From: Candidatus Stackebrandtia faecavium
GTDB taxonomy: Bacteria > Actinomycetota > Actinomycetes > Mycobacteriales > Micromonosporaceae
Assembly: GCA_019112895.1 (NCBI GenBank)
Contig: DXIM01000078.1
Span: 1 to 64,000 of the forward strand
Direction of reading: 5' to 3'
Length of the DNA stretch: 64,000 nucleotides
Positions within the stretch are counted from its first letter, which is position 1. Every line of letters starts with the position of its first letter. The position numbers and the translations under genes were made by a program. Below, one piece after another: positions 34,897-43,184 of this stretch. The notes under the pieces were generated by a model that was not told the DNA's origin, did not search any database, and saw only the letters and a program-made list of their open reading frames with translations.

Positions 34897-35538
34897 ATGA
34901 ATATGCGTAAGCACCTGATCTGGGACTGGAACGGGACGCTGTTCGACGACTTCCCCGCCACCGTGGCCTCGACGAACCATGCAATCAGCACCCACGGCGC
35001 CCCGGCCCTGTCCGTTTACGAACACCGCACCCGGTTCTACCGCCCCATCATCGACTTCTACAGCGAACTGATAGGCAAGCAGCTGACGCAGGACGAGTTC
35101 ACGCAACTCGACCTTCTCTTCCACGAGTACTACGCGCAGCAGCTGGACCAGTGCCCGCTGACGGCCGACGCGGTCGAGGCGATCGGGGCGTGGGCCGGCA
35201 CCCAATCGCTGCTGTCCATGTGGATGCACGACAGTCTCGTCCCGCTGGTCACGGCCCGCGGCCTGTTCGATAAGTTCGCGCGGATCGATGGTCTCCGGAA
35301 CGGCTCGATCAACTCGAAGCACCCGCACTTGTTGGCGCATATGCAGAAGCAGGGAATCGAGGCATCCGACTGCGTGCTCATCGGCGACTCGCTCGACGAC
35401 GCCCTGTCCGCCAAGCGCGCCGGCGCAGCATGCGTGCTGTACACGGGCGGCGTCACGCCACCCCGAGAATTCTCGGAGCTCGGCTTCCCTCTGGCCGACA
35501 CCCTGACCGATGCGGTGGCGCTCGCGCAGACCTCGTAG
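34897..35538 (+). CDS. HAD-superfamily hydrolase
   Basis: A 213-residue HAD phosphatase. Motif I is WDWNGTLFDD with the nucleophile Asp, motif II is SLLSMWMHDS, and motif IV is IGDSLDDALSAKRAGAACVLYTGGV. The cap domain is of the alpha-helical (C1) kind. The substrate is unknown. It starts four bases after the glutaredoxin-like gene (ATG 34897; ATG 34903 is also possible) and precedes rex, an arrangement also seen in other actinobacteria. Confidence 0.88.
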   Translation: MNMRKHLIWDWNGTLFDDFPATVASTNHAISTHGAPALSVYEHRTRFYRPIIDFYSELIGKQLTQDEFTQLDLLFHEYYAQQLDQCPLTADAVEAIGAWAGTQSLLSMWMHDSLVPLVTARGLFDKFARIDGLRNGSINSKHPHLLAHMQKQGIEASDCVLIGDSLDDALSAKRAGAACVLYTGGVTPPREFSELGFPLADTLTDAVALAQTS

Positions 35539-35684
35539 GATGTACTACACGATGTCGAAGATGCATGGCTTAGTCGGCCGAGGATGCTCATTCACTTACC
35601 CTTGACCAGGGTCTCGATGGCGCCAATTCACCGCCAGGACCCACCGCCGCGGGCCATCACCGACGATGACCCTGTCAACCGCTA

Positions 35685-36410
35685 ATGACAAACGGAGATC
35701 CCTCGGTGAGGACCGGCGAGCCAGATGCCGAAACGGACATACCCGATACTGATCCGCGTGAAATACCGCGCGCGACCGTAGCGAGGCTTCCCGAATACCT
35801 GTACGCGTTGCACACGCTCGCCGAAGCCGGGCACGACACGGTGTCGAGCAACGCACTCGCCGCCGTCGCCGGCGTGAACTCCGCGAAGCTGCGTAAAGAC
35901 CTGTCCCACCTGGGCTCGTACGGGATCCGTGGCGTCGGTTACGACGTCACGCTGCTGACCCGGCAGATTTCGCATGCGCTCGGGCTCACACGCCACCGCG
36001 ATGTCGTGCTGATCGGGGTCGGTCACCTCGGTAAAGCATTGGCCGGTTACGCCGGCTTCGCCAACCGGGGTTTCGGGATCGCCGCGCTCTTCGACGTCTC
36101 CCCCGAGCACGTCGGGACCGAGCTGGCCGGCCTGCGGGTTTACCACATGGACGCGCTAGCCGAGATAGTGTCGGAAAAGCAGATCTCCATCGGGGTCATC
36201 GCCACGCCCACGACCGCCGCGCAGCGTGTCGCCGACTCACTCGTTAATGCTGGTGTGACCAGTATTCTCAACTTCGCCCCATGCATATTGGATGTACCGG
36301 ACAACGTGGACGTCCGCAAGGTGGATTTGGCCGTTGAGCTGCAAATCCTTTCGTTTCATGAACATCGAAAATCACAAGGCAGCGCGAACGAGAAAAAGGG
36401 GGACGAATGA
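35685..36410 (+). CDS. rex: Redox-sensing transcriptional repressor Rex
   Basis: A 241-residue NADH/NAD+-responsive repressor. The winged-helix DNA-binding domain lies at ~residues 28-95 (PRATVARLPEYLYALHTLAE, VSSNALAAVAGVNSAKLRKD, GSYGIRGVGYDV). The Rossmann domain follows with VVLIGVGHLGKALAGYAGF and FDVSPEHVG. Rex represses respiratory and fermentation genes until NADH rises. The ATG at 35685 has no clear ribosome-binding site; a GTG at 35706 behind GGAG is a good alternative and would remove 7 residues. Its end overlaps the hemA start by four bases, so Rex and haem synthesis are coupled. No clear Rex operator is seen upstream. Confidence 0.95.
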   Translation: MTNGDPSVRTGEPDAETDIPDTDPREIPRATVARLPEYLYALHTLAEAGHDTVSSNALAAVAGVNSAKLRKDLSHLGSYGIRGVGYDVTLLTRQISHALGLTRHRDVVLIGVGHLGKALAGYAGFANRGFGIAALFDVSPEHVGTELAGLRVYHMDALAEIVSEKQISIGVIATPTTAAQRVADSLVNAGVTSILNFAPCILDVPDNVDVRKVDLAVELQILSFHEHRKSQGSANEKKGDE

Positions 36411-37735
36411 ACCTGCTCGTGGTTGGTGCGTCACATCGCACCGCCCCCGTGGACACACTCGAGCAACTGTCCATACCGGCCGACGAGATACCGCACCTGG
36501 CGCGAAGGCTCATCGAAGGCAAGTATGTCGACGAGGTCGCCGTACTGTCGACCTGCAACCGCACGGAGATCTACGCTGCGGTATCCGCCTTCCACGGCGG
36601 GCTTAGCCAAATCGCGGGCGAGCTGGCTCGTCACGCGGGCGTAGACGTCGAAGACATCTCGGGACACCTGTACGTGCGCCACGACACCAAGGCCGTGCAG
36701 CACGCATTCCGCGTCGCCAGCGGGCTGGATTCCCTGGTGACCGGCGAGCCGCAGATCTTGGGACAGATGCGTGAGGCGTATCAAACCGCGCAGCAGCACG
36801 GGACGGTCGCACGACTGCTGCACGAGCTGCTGCAGACGGCGCTTCGGGTCGGAAAACGGGTGCACGCCGAAACCGACATCGACGACGCGGCGCCGAACGT
36901 GGTCACGGCTGCGTTCGACCTCGCCGAGCAGCAGAGCACACAGGGCCTTCGCGACGCCGACGTGCTGGTCATCGGCGCCGGCGCGATGGGCGGCCTCGCG
37001 CTGTCGGCTTTGCGGTCCCGCGAGGTCAAGCATGTCGCCATCGCCAACCGTGATGCGGCGAAGGCGCAGCGGCTCGCCGAGTCTTACGGTGCCACGCCCG
37101 TCGCGTTCGATGCTGTCGCCGAGGCCGCACGCCACGCGGACGTCATCGTCACCGCCACCGGGGCGCTGAGCCCGATCATTGAGGCGCACATGCTCCACGG
37201 TCGACGCGAGGGCCTGCTGATCTGCGACCTGGCCGTTCCACGCGACGTCAGCGTCGACGCCGCCGCACTGCCCGGCGTCACCGTGATCGACTTGGAAACG
37301 CTGGCGCAGGCCGACGGCATGGGCGCCACCGAAGGCTATTTGGCCCACGCCAACGAGATCTTGGCCGAGGAACTGAACGCGTTTAGAAACACCATCCGCG
37401 CGGGCGCGGTCGCGCCCACCGTGGCGGCCCTGCGGTCCCGCGCCGATGACGTGGTGTCGGCCGAGTTGTCGCGGCTGCGTCGTCGCACGCCGTCGATGCC
37501 CGACGAAACGCGGGCGGAGGTGGCCCACACGGTGCACCGGGTCGTGCAGGAACTCCTGCATCAGCCGACGGTGCGTGTACGTCAGCTCGCGGGCGAACCG
37601 TGCGGCGACTCGTATGCGGACGCATTGCGCGAATTGTTCGCCTTGGAGGGGCCGGAACTGGGAGCCGTCGACGGAAACGACACGACTGAGGCGCTGAGGA
37701 TAGCCCCACTCGACACCGACGACAAAGCCGAATAA
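36407..37735 (+). CDS. hemA: Glutamyl-tRNA reductase
   Basis: A 442-residue enzyme that reduces glutamyl-tRNA to glutamate-1-semialdehyde, the first step of C5 haem synthesis. The N-terminal motif VVGASHRTAPVDTLEQLSI and catalytic C50 in VLSTCNRTEIYA are present. So are GEPQILGQMREAYQTA, the NADP-binding VLVIGAGAMGGLALSAL and the C-terminal dimerisation helices. It overlaps rex by four bases and follows a GGGGGA ribosome-binding site. In most actinobacteria hemC comes next; here it does not. Confidence 0.97.
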   Translation: MNLLVVGASHRTAPVDTLEQLSIPADEIPHLARRLIEGKYVDEVAVLSTCNRTEIYAAVSAFHGGLSQIAGELARHAGVDVEDISGHLYVRHDTKAVQHAFRVASGLDSLVTGEPQILGQMREAYQTAQQHGTVARLLHELLQTALRVGKRVHAETDIDDAAPNVVTAAFDLAEQQSTQGLRDADVLVIGAGAMGGLALSALRSREVKHVAIANRDAAKAQRLAESYGATPVAFDAVAEAARHADVIVTATGALSPIIEAHMLHGRREGLLICDLAVPRDVSVDAAALPGVTVIDLETLAQADGMGATEGYLAHANEILAEELNAFRNTIRAGAVAPTVAALRSRADDVVSAELSRLRRRTPSMPDETRAEVAHTVHRVVQELLHQPTVRVRQLAGEPCGDSYADALRELFALEGPELGAVDGNDTTEALRIAPLDTDDKAE

Positions 37736-37985
37736 CCGACCACAATAGATCTGAAAGTGACATGCGCGAAGACTTTGGGTACGCTCAAGCGCCGATACGA
37801 GGCATCGGATCGGGTGGGGTAACCGTCGCCGCATGGAGCCGGGCAAGGATTCGTCTCCGATCTACGCGCTTGAGCAGGAATTTCTCGGCCACGCGCTCGC
37901 GCTGAAGGGTCGAATCTTTCGCAAATGCGCAACATGTGGATCTACACACATTTGCAAGAAACAACGCACTCATGGAGCCAATTAA
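37736..37985 (+). other. Gap where hemC is expected; short ORF abutting hemD
   Basis: Actinobacterial hem clusters normally carry hemC (~930 bases) between hemA and hemD. Only 250 bases are present here, and no hydroxymethylbilane synthase motif is recognisable. The only open frame worth noting runs from ATG 37833 to the stop at 37983-37985, directly before the hemD ATG: 50 residues starting MEPGKDSSPIYALEQ and containing CATCGSTHIC near its end. It could be a coincidence, a leader ORF or new coding sequence. I cannot support any function. Confidence 0.4.
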
Positions 37986-39569
37986 ATGACCAGTGTCCAA
38001 AATATCGCCGGGCGTGTTCGGTTCGTCGGCACGGGCCCCGGAGACCCGGGCCTACTGACCAAGCGCGCAATCGACGCCATTTCGGTCGCGGATTTGGTCG
38101 TTTACGACCGCAATCTCCCCAACCAACTGTTGGAAGCCGCCCAAGAACACGCCGGAGACAAGGCCGTATTCACCGTCTTGGACACCGCCACGGGCGAATT
38201 GGTCAAAGACCTCATCACCACGGCACGCGAAGGCCGCAACGTGGCACGTCTCGTATCGGCGGAACCGTACCCGAACTCCACTGTCACCGAGGAGATCACG
38301 GAAGTATCGGCCACCGAAGTACCGGTCGAAGTAATTCCCGGTATCGGATACTCCGAGGCCGTAGCCAGCTACGCCGGAATGCCGCCGTCGCATGGGCGCA
38401 GCCTCATCGACGTCGACGACCCGACCCGTCTGGAACCGGAAAAGCTGTCGGCCTGGATGAACGCGGGAACCGTCATGTTCACCTGCGACGTGTCGAACCT
38501 CTCGGGGCTGCGTGACCAGCTCCTGCTGGCGGGCGCGGACGTCTCCACTCCCGTGTCCGTAACCGGTGACGTCACCGGCGAGACGCAGTACACGACGTCC
38601 TCCACCATCGACACCTTCGTCGAGGCGGCACTCGGATTCGCCGGGCGACTCGTCATCACGGTCGGCGATGGCGTCGACCGTCACCCGAGCCTCGGCTGGT
38701 GGGAGAACCGGCCGCTGTACGGCTGGAAGGTCCTTATTCCGCGGACCAAGGAACAGGCCGGCGAAATGAGCAAGAAGCTTCGCGCATACGGCGCGATCCC
38801 GTGCGAGGTGCCGACCATCGCAGTCGAGCCGCCCCGCACCCCGGCCCAGATGGAGCGCGCCATCAAGGGTCTCGTCGACGGCCGCTACGCCTGGATCGTG
38901 TTCACCTCGGCCAACGCCGTGAAAGCCATCTGGGAGAAGTTCGGGGAGCACGGCCTCGACGCCCGCGCGTTCGGCGGGATCAAGATCGCCTGTGTCGGCG
39001 AAGCGACCGCCGCGAAGGTGCGTTCTTTCGGTATCGAACCCGAGCTGCTGCCGTCGGGTCAGCAGTCCAGTGAAGGGCTGCTCGCCGACTTCCCGCCGCA
39101 CGACAACGTGCTCGACCCGGTGAGCCGTGTCCTGCTGCCTCGCGCTGACATCGCGACCGAGGTCCTTTCCGCGGGACTGCAGGAACGCGGCTGGGAGGTC
39201 GACGACGTCACCGCCTACCGGACCGTGCGTGCATCGCCGCCGGCCGCCGAGATCCGCGACGCCATCAAGTCGGGCGGGTTCGACGCGGTCCTGTTCACGT
39301 CCTCGTCCACGGTGCGCAACCTCGTCGGTATCGCCGGCAAACCGCATGCGCGCACCGTCGTTTCGGTGATCGGTCCGCACACCGCCGACACGGCGACCGA
39401 ATTCGGGCTGCGCGTCGACGCCAAACCGGAGCGGGCTAGCGTTCCGGAACTCGTCGAGGCGCTGGCGGAATACGCGGTCGACCTGAAGAAACGCATGACG
39501 GAAGCCCCCGTAAAGCAGCGCCGCGGCGCGAAGGTGCAGGGGCCGACGGCGTTGCGGTTCCGGTCATGA
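37986..39569 (+). CDS. hemD: Fused uroporphyrinogen-III methyltransferase / uroporphyrinogen-III synthase
   Basis: A 527-residue two-domain protein. Residues ~10-245 are a CobA/SUMT-type tetrapyrrole methylase ([49 protein letters not shown]), though the usual P-loop-like segments are somewhat diverged. Residues ~255-510 are HemD ([70 protein letters not shown]). It closes and inverts ring D to make uroporphyrinogen III and may methylate it towards sirohaem. The fusion is standard in actinobacteria. hemB overlaps its end by four bases. Confidence 0.93.
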   Translation: MTSVQNIAGRVRFVGTGPGDPGLLTKRAIDAISVADLVVYDRNLPNQLLEAAQEHAGDKAVFTVLDTATGELVKDLITTAREGRNVARLVSAEPYPNSTVTEEITEVSATEVPVEVIPGIGYSEAVASYAGMPPSHGRSLIDVDDPTRLEPEKLSAWMNAGTVMFTCDVSNLSGLRDQLLLAGADVSTPVSVTGDVTGETQYTTSSTIDTFVEAALGFAGRLVITVGDGVDRHPSLGWWENRPLYGWKVLIPRTKEQAGEMSKKLRAYGAIPCEVPTIAVEPPRTPAQMERAIKGLVDGRYAWIVFTSANAVKAIWEKFGEHGLDARAFGGIKIACVGEATAAKVRSFGIEPELLPSGQQSSEGLLADFPPHDNVLDPVSRVLLPRADIATEVLSAGLQERGWEVDDVTAYRTVRASPPAAEIRDAIKSGGFDAVLFTSSSTVRNLVGIAGKPHARTVVSVIGPHTADTATEFGLRVDAKPERASVPELVEALAEYAVDLKKRMTEAPVKQRRGAKVQGPTALRFRS

Positions 39570-40561
39570 CAAACCCGCCACGCGACCTGTTGACGTCGCG
39601 GCCACGGCGGCTTCGGTCGACGGCCGCGATCCGTCGCATGGTGAGCGAAACCCGGGTGCACCCTTCGGAGCTGATCGCCCCGATGTTCGTGCGCGAAGGC
39701 ATCGACGCCCCGCGTGACGTGGCGTCGATGCCCGGCGTCGTCCAGCACACCCGCGATTCGTTGCGCAAGGCGGTGACCACGGCTGCAGAGTCGGGCATCG
39801 GCGGTGTGATGCTGTTCGGGGTGCCGGCTGAACGCGACGCGATCGGTTCGGCCGGTAGCGATCCCGACGGAATCTTGAACGCCGCGATCCGCGACGTCAT
39901 CAGCGAAGTCGGAGATTCCATCGTGTTGATCTCCGACCTATGTCTGGACGAGTTCACCGACCACGGTCACTGTGGCGTACTCGCTGAAGACGGTTCGGTC
40001 GACAACGATGCGACGCTGCAGCGGTACGCCGAACTCGCGCGGGCGCAGGCGGAAGCGGGCGCGCATATGCTCGGCGCCTCGGGCATGATGGATGGTCAGA
40101 TCGGGTTCGTGCGTTCTGCTTTGGATTCCGATGGCTTCAGCGACACCGCGTTGCTGGCGTATGCCGCGAAATACGCGTCGGCTTGTTACGGCCCGTTTCG
40201 CGAAGCCGTCGACTCGCAGCTGAAGGGCGATCGGCGTACCTACCAGCAGGATCCGGCGAACGGCCGCGAAGCTCTGCGCGAGGTCGAACTGGATGTCGCG
40301 CAGGGTGCCGATGTCGTGATGGTCAAGCCGGCGCTGCCGTACCTCGACGTGGTCGCGTCGGTGGCGGCGAACGTGAACGTGCCCGTCGCCGCGTATCAGG
40401 TTTCGGGCGAATACTCGATGGTTGAGGCGGCGGCCGCCAACGGTTGGGTCGACCGCGACGCGATGATCATGGAGACGGCGACGGCGATCAAACGGGCCGG
40501 CGCCCAGCTCATCTGTACGTATTGGGCGCAGGACCTGGCGACGCTGCTGCGCCAGCAGTAG
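39566..40561 (+). CDS. hemB: Delta-aminolevulinic acid dehydratase (porphobilinogen synthase)
   Basis: A 331-residue enzyme that condenses two 5-aminolevulinate molecules into porphobilinogen. The Schiff-base lysine lies in [10 protein letters not shown], and the second active-site lysine is in [14 protein letters not shown]. The metal region reads [16 protein letters not shown]: two of the three zinc-site cysteines are kept and the middle one is Asp, a variant I recall from other actinobacteria. [11 protein letters not shown] and [10 protein letters not shown] are intact. It overlaps hemD by four bases and ends the cluster at a hairpin; hemL does not follow. Confidence 0.96.
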   Translation: MTNPPRDLLTSRPRRLRSTAAIRRMVSETRVHPSELIAPMFVREGIDAPRDVASMPGVVQHTRDSLRKAVTTAAESGIGGVMLFGVPAERDAIGSAGSDPDGILNAAIRDVISEVGDSIVLISDLCLDEFTDHGHCGVLAEDGSVDNDATLQRYAELARAQAEAGAHMLGASGMMDGQIGFVRSALDSDGFSDTALLAYAAKYASACYGPFREAVDSQLKGDRRTYQQDPANGREALREVELDVAQGADVVMVKPALPYLDVVASVAANVNVPVAAYQVSGEYSMVEAAAANGWVDRDAMIMETATAIKRAGAQLICTYWAQDLATLLRQQ

Positions 40562-40569
40562 TCAACGAT

Positions 40570-40616
40570 CGGCGAAGGCGTGGGCGGTGCACGATACGCC
40601 CGCCCGTGCTTCGCCG
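40570..40616 (+). terminator. Hairpin after hemB
   Basis: Outer arms CGGCGAAG (40570-40577) and CTTCGCCG (40609-40616) and an inner GGGCG/CGCCC pair form a stem starting 9 bases after the hemB stop. Only TTCCC follows, so strength is uncertain. Confidence 0.55.
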
Positions 40617-40665
40617 TTCCCGCTTTCGGGCGACGGTCAGGGCCTCGAGTGCGGGTTTCGCGGCC

Positions 40666-40694
40666 TTGACACGCATATCGCTGAGGGCAATACT
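40666..40694 (+). promoter_or_regulatory. Promoter of the MauE-MauD-S26 unit
   Basis: TTGACA (40666-40671) and AATACT (40689-40694) with a 17-base spacer match the housekeeping consensus well. They lie ~65 bases before the MauE-like start and after the hemB hairpin, which makes the following genes an independent unit. Confidence 0.6.
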
Positions 40695-40757
40695 GGCCAG
40701 GGCCATCTGACCGTACCGCCCACAATGGCCAAGGTCTCACCCCATCTTGGAGCGTGC

Positions 40758-41294
40758 GTGGAATACTTGTCTCTTGCGTGTCGTTGCGCCATAGCCATCA
40801 TTTTCGTGACATCCGCGGCGTCCAAGCTCACCGGTCCCGGCTCGTTTCCGGCTTTCGTGCGGGCGGTGCGACGCATGAAAGTCGTCCCGCGGCCGCTGAT
40901 CAAAGCCACCGCGATCATCGTCGTGAGCACGGAAATCCTCATCGCTCTGCTCCTGATAATTCCACTGTCGATAACCGGCTTGGTGGGTTTCGCGATAGCG
41001 CTCGGGCTGCTGACGGCGTTCACTTACGGCATCATCGGGACCGTCCGCCGCAAGGACCAGACCCCGTGCCGCTGTTTCGGAAAGTCGAGCGTTCCCTTGG
41101 GCCCCAGGCACATCATTCGAAATGTGTGTTTCATGGCTATGAGCGCGCTCGGTTTCATCGGCCTGCTGTTCCCGGCAGACTTCGACATCCCGATGGCCAT
41201 CGTGGCCAGCATCGCGGGCCTCGTCGTCGGCGGGCTGGGCACGATGGTCGACGACATCACCGAGCTGTTTTGGCCGTCCCCCAAAACCCCTTAG
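40758..41294 (+). CDS. MauE/DoxX-type redox-associated membrane protein
   Basis: A 178-residue integral membrane protein with four helices (residues ~5-22, 48-70, 73-95, 118-136) and a last apolar stretch. Between helices 3 and 4 it carries the MauE signature QTPCRCFG followed by PLGPRHIIRN, with C104 and C106 as a redox pair; C8 and C10 lie in the first helix. MauE is needed, with MauD, to form the disulphides of methylamine dehydrogenase, but no such enzyme gene is present. The GTG at 40758 follows GGAG. It is first in a unit with a thioredoxin-like gene 14 bases after its stop. Confidence 0.85.
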   Translation: MEYLSLACRCAIAIIFVTSAASKLTGPGSFPAFVRAVRRMKVVPRPLIKATAIIVVSTEILIALLLIIPLSITGLVGFAIALGLLTAFTYGIIGTVRRKDQTPCRCFGKSSVPLGPRHIIRNVCFMAMSALGFIGLLFPADFDIPMAIVASIAGLVVGGLGTMVDDITELFWPSPKTP

Positions 41295-41308
41295 TACTGG
41301 AGTACCGC

Positions 41309-41824
41309 GTGGCCATAATCATCACCCTCATCGCCATCCTCACAGTCGTAGCGCTGCTGAATTTGCTGCTCACTCTCGGTTTGATCAAACGTTTCCGGGA
41401 GGTCGACCAGATCGTGGCCGACCTCAACGCCGTCGAACACGAACCAATGCTTCCGACCGGCAGTGCCATCGACGAGTTCGAGGCCGAAACGGTCGACTCC
41501 GAAACCATCACTCACGCCAGCCTCACCGAAGGCACGATCGTCGGTTTCTTCAACCCCACGTGCGAGACATGTCATGGCCACATCCCGACTTTCAGTGAGG
41601 TCGCGGCATCGCTTCCCGATGGCCGAAACCAAGCGCTGGCAGTGGTGCAGCACAACGACGACCCCGACGAGCTGGACGAAATGGTCACACCACTGTCGAA
41701 AGCGGCCAGGGTCGTTGTCCAGCCGAAGCGCGGGACCGTGTGGCGCGCTTTCGGTGTCCAGGCGACACCGGCGTTCTGTCAGCTCGGACGCGACCAGTTG
41801 ATCGCTAAACACGGGTACAGCTGA
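41309..41824 (+). CDS. Membrane-anchored MauD/TlpA-like thioredoxin-fold protein
   Basis: A 171-residue protein with a GTG start after GGAG. Residues 2-26 form a single membrane anchor, followed by an external domain. The redox motif is FFNPTCETCHGHIP with C85 and C88, and the cis-proline loop is GVQATPAFCQLG. The order follows MauD and TlpA proteins, which sit on the outer face and are recharged by a MauE/CcdA-like membrane partner. The preceding gene encodes exactly such a partner. A further Cys lies in PAFCQ. The S26-peptidase-like gene starts one base after its stop codon. Confidence 0.85.
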   Translation: MAIIITLIAILTVVALLNLLLTLGLIKRFREVDQIVADLNAVEHEPMLPTGSAIDEFEAETVDSETITHASLTEGTIVGFFNPTCETCHGHIPTFSEVAASLPDGRNQALAVVQHNDDPDELDEMVTPLSKAARVVVQPKRGTVWRAFGVQATPAFCQLGRDQLIAKHGYS

Positions 41825-41825
41825 C

Positions 41826-42293
41826 GTGGGCTTCTACATCGCGGTCGCGGGCATCACCATCGTTGTCGTCATCGTGTTGACGGTGGCGCATTGGCGGCGC
41901 ACGAAGGTTCTGGTGATCGTCGACGGCAACAGCATGCTGCCGACTTACCGCGACGGTGACCGACTGTTGGTGAAACGGGACCGTACAGCGCATGTCCGCG
42001 AGGGACAAGTCATCGCGCTGGCTCCTGAGCATGTCGACGAGGACGGCCGGGTTGTGCCCGCGCACGAGGTCGGGGACGGTTCGATGTGGTTCATCAAACG
42101 TGTCGCGGCCGCGCCGGGCGACCGGGTACCGACGCACATCGATGCATTGTCCAGCCAGGAGGGCGAGGTCGTTCCGGACGGGTGTCTGGTGATTTTGGGT
42201 GACAACGCGTCCGAAAGTTACGACTCCCGACAGGAAGGCTTCATCGATGCGCAGCGACTGCGCGGCGTAGTCATCCGAAACCTCGATGCGTGA
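41826..42293 (+). CDS. S26-family signal peptidase-like protein
   Basis: A 155-residue protein with a GTG start. Residues 3-22 are a membrane anchor. The type I signal peptidase boxes follow: GNSMLPTYRDGDRLLV with nucleophile S36, MWFIKRVAAAPGD with general-base K91, and GDNASESYDSR as box E. It is shorter than housekeeping LepB (no large insertion), like the minimal peptidases dedicated to one substrate. It directly follows the thioredoxin-like gene and precedes the Cys-rich peptide gene, which makes that peptide a candidate substrate. Its GTG start has only a weak ribosome-binding site, consistent with translational coupling. Confidence 0.85.
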   Translation: MGFYIAVAGITIVVVIVLTVAHWRRTKVLVIVDGNSMLPTYRDGDRLLVKRDRTAHVREGQVIALAPEHVDEDGRVVPAHEVGDGSMWFIKRVAAAPGDRVPTHIDALSSQEGEVVPDGCLVILGDNASESYDSRQEGFIDAQRLRGVVIRNLDA

Positions 42294-42484
42294 TTAAGAA
42301 CACGGTCAATGCCGTTGGTGCAGTTCGCGTTGCCAAGCACCACAATCGAAAGCATTGCCATTCGCGGCATTATGGTGCAGACTTTCGCACTAGTGTATCG
42401 ATTTTGATCGATGCATCGGCGGCGCACAAACCGGACTACCGGCCGCGCGTCCCACGATCTGTGATCCATGTGAGGAGACAAGCG

Positions 42485-42640
42485 ATGAAAGCATTCGACA
42501 AACTCGTCCAGAAAGTACTCCCCAAGGCACAAGGAAAAGCGACCCGCGTATCCGGCCACTGCGCGCCGGGCTGCGGATCCGGCGTCTGGGTCTCCAACGC
42601 CCAGTCGAGCGACGGCAGCGTGAAAGCGCTGTGCTGCTAG
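42485..42640 (+). CDS. Small Cys-rich peptide, possible precursor matured by the MauE/MauD/S26 unit
   Basis: A 51-residue peptide starting at ATG 42485 behind a strong GAGGAG site. The N-terminal part (MKAFDKLVQKVLPKAQGKA) is basic and amphipathic with no Sec-type apolar core. The C-terminal part, from Thr20, holds all four cysteines: C26 and C30 in GHCAPGCGSG, and C50-C51 as the last two residues. It also has a single Trp and no acidic residue except D43. Leader plus Cys core is the look of a ribosomally made peptide. A strong terminator follows 10 bases later. The frame is open upstream to 42290, but that stretch has no good start site. Confidence 0.7.
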   Translation: MKAFDKLVQKVLPKAQGKATRVSGHCAPGCGSGVWVSNAQSSDGSVKALCC

Positions 42641-42649
42641 AGACTTAGG

Positions 42650-42686
42650 AAGGTGCGGCGGAGGGACTACCTCTGCCGCACCTTTT
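42650..42686. terminator. Strong terminator after the Cys-rich peptide gene
   Basis: Arms AAGGTGCGGC(G)GAGG (42650-42664) and CCTCTGCCGCACCTT (42670-42684) with a TTTT end. The convergent lipoprotein gene stops at 42686, so it probably serves both strands. Confidence 0.9.
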
Positions 42687-43129
42687 CAGGTTTCCGTGGC
42701 CTCACCCAGCAGCTCCACGATGTCAGCGAACGGCTCATTCGGTGCCTCACCGCAATCCGTTTCCAGCTCGAGCCCGTCGAACACGAGACGGTCCTTAAAG
42801 GTGTCGGCGCAGCCTTCGTCCGAACCGGGACCGCCCTCGAACAGGTCCGTGTCCGCGACCAACGATTCCAATTCCTTACGCTCATCATCACCGAGTTCGC
42901 CCTCCCGCGTTTCGTCCTGGTCCGTGTCAGTCACCGTCCACTTGCCTGAGTTCTCGACTTCTACGGTGATATCGATGCCCGCTACGCCTCCCGATCGCGT
43001 CCAGGTCATCTCGATCCCATCGATCGTGCGCCGCGAATCGCCAGACGTGGTCTTGGGGTCCTGGCCACAACCGGCGAGGAACAACGCAACGACAGCCAGC
43101 GCGACAAGTGAAAACCGATGCTGATTCAT
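42686..43129 (-). CDS. Putative lipoprotein
   Basis: A 147-residue exported protein. MNQHRFSLVALAVVALFLAGC is a lipoprotein signal with lipobox L-A-G-C (C21). The mature part is acidic, with an immunoglobulin-like beta pattern (GIDITVEVENSGKWTVTDTD) and a pair of cysteines (DEGCADTF and LETDCGE) that could form a disulphide. I do not recognise the family. The ATG at 43129 lacks a good ribosome-binding site; the ATG at 43156, behind a GGCGGGA site, would add 9 residues and is a fair alternative. It is convergent with the Cys-rich peptide gene. Confidence 0.7.
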   Translation of the reverse strand: MNQHRFSLVALAVVALFLAGCGQDPKTTSGDSRRTIDGIEMTWTRSGGVAGIDITVEVENSGKWTVTDTDQDETREGELGDDERKELESLVADTDLFEGGPGSDEGCADTFKDRLVFDGLELETDCGEAPNEPFADIVELLGEATET

Positions 43130-43184
43130 GACGTTATGACGCACGCGTGGGACCATATGGTTCCCGCCCTCGAAACCTGGAAGT

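Noticed and set aside
42290..42484. Extended N-terminus for the Cys-rich peptide
   Set aside because: The frame is open, but its GTG overlaps the S26 gene end and lacks a ribosome-binding site, whereas 42485 has a strong one.
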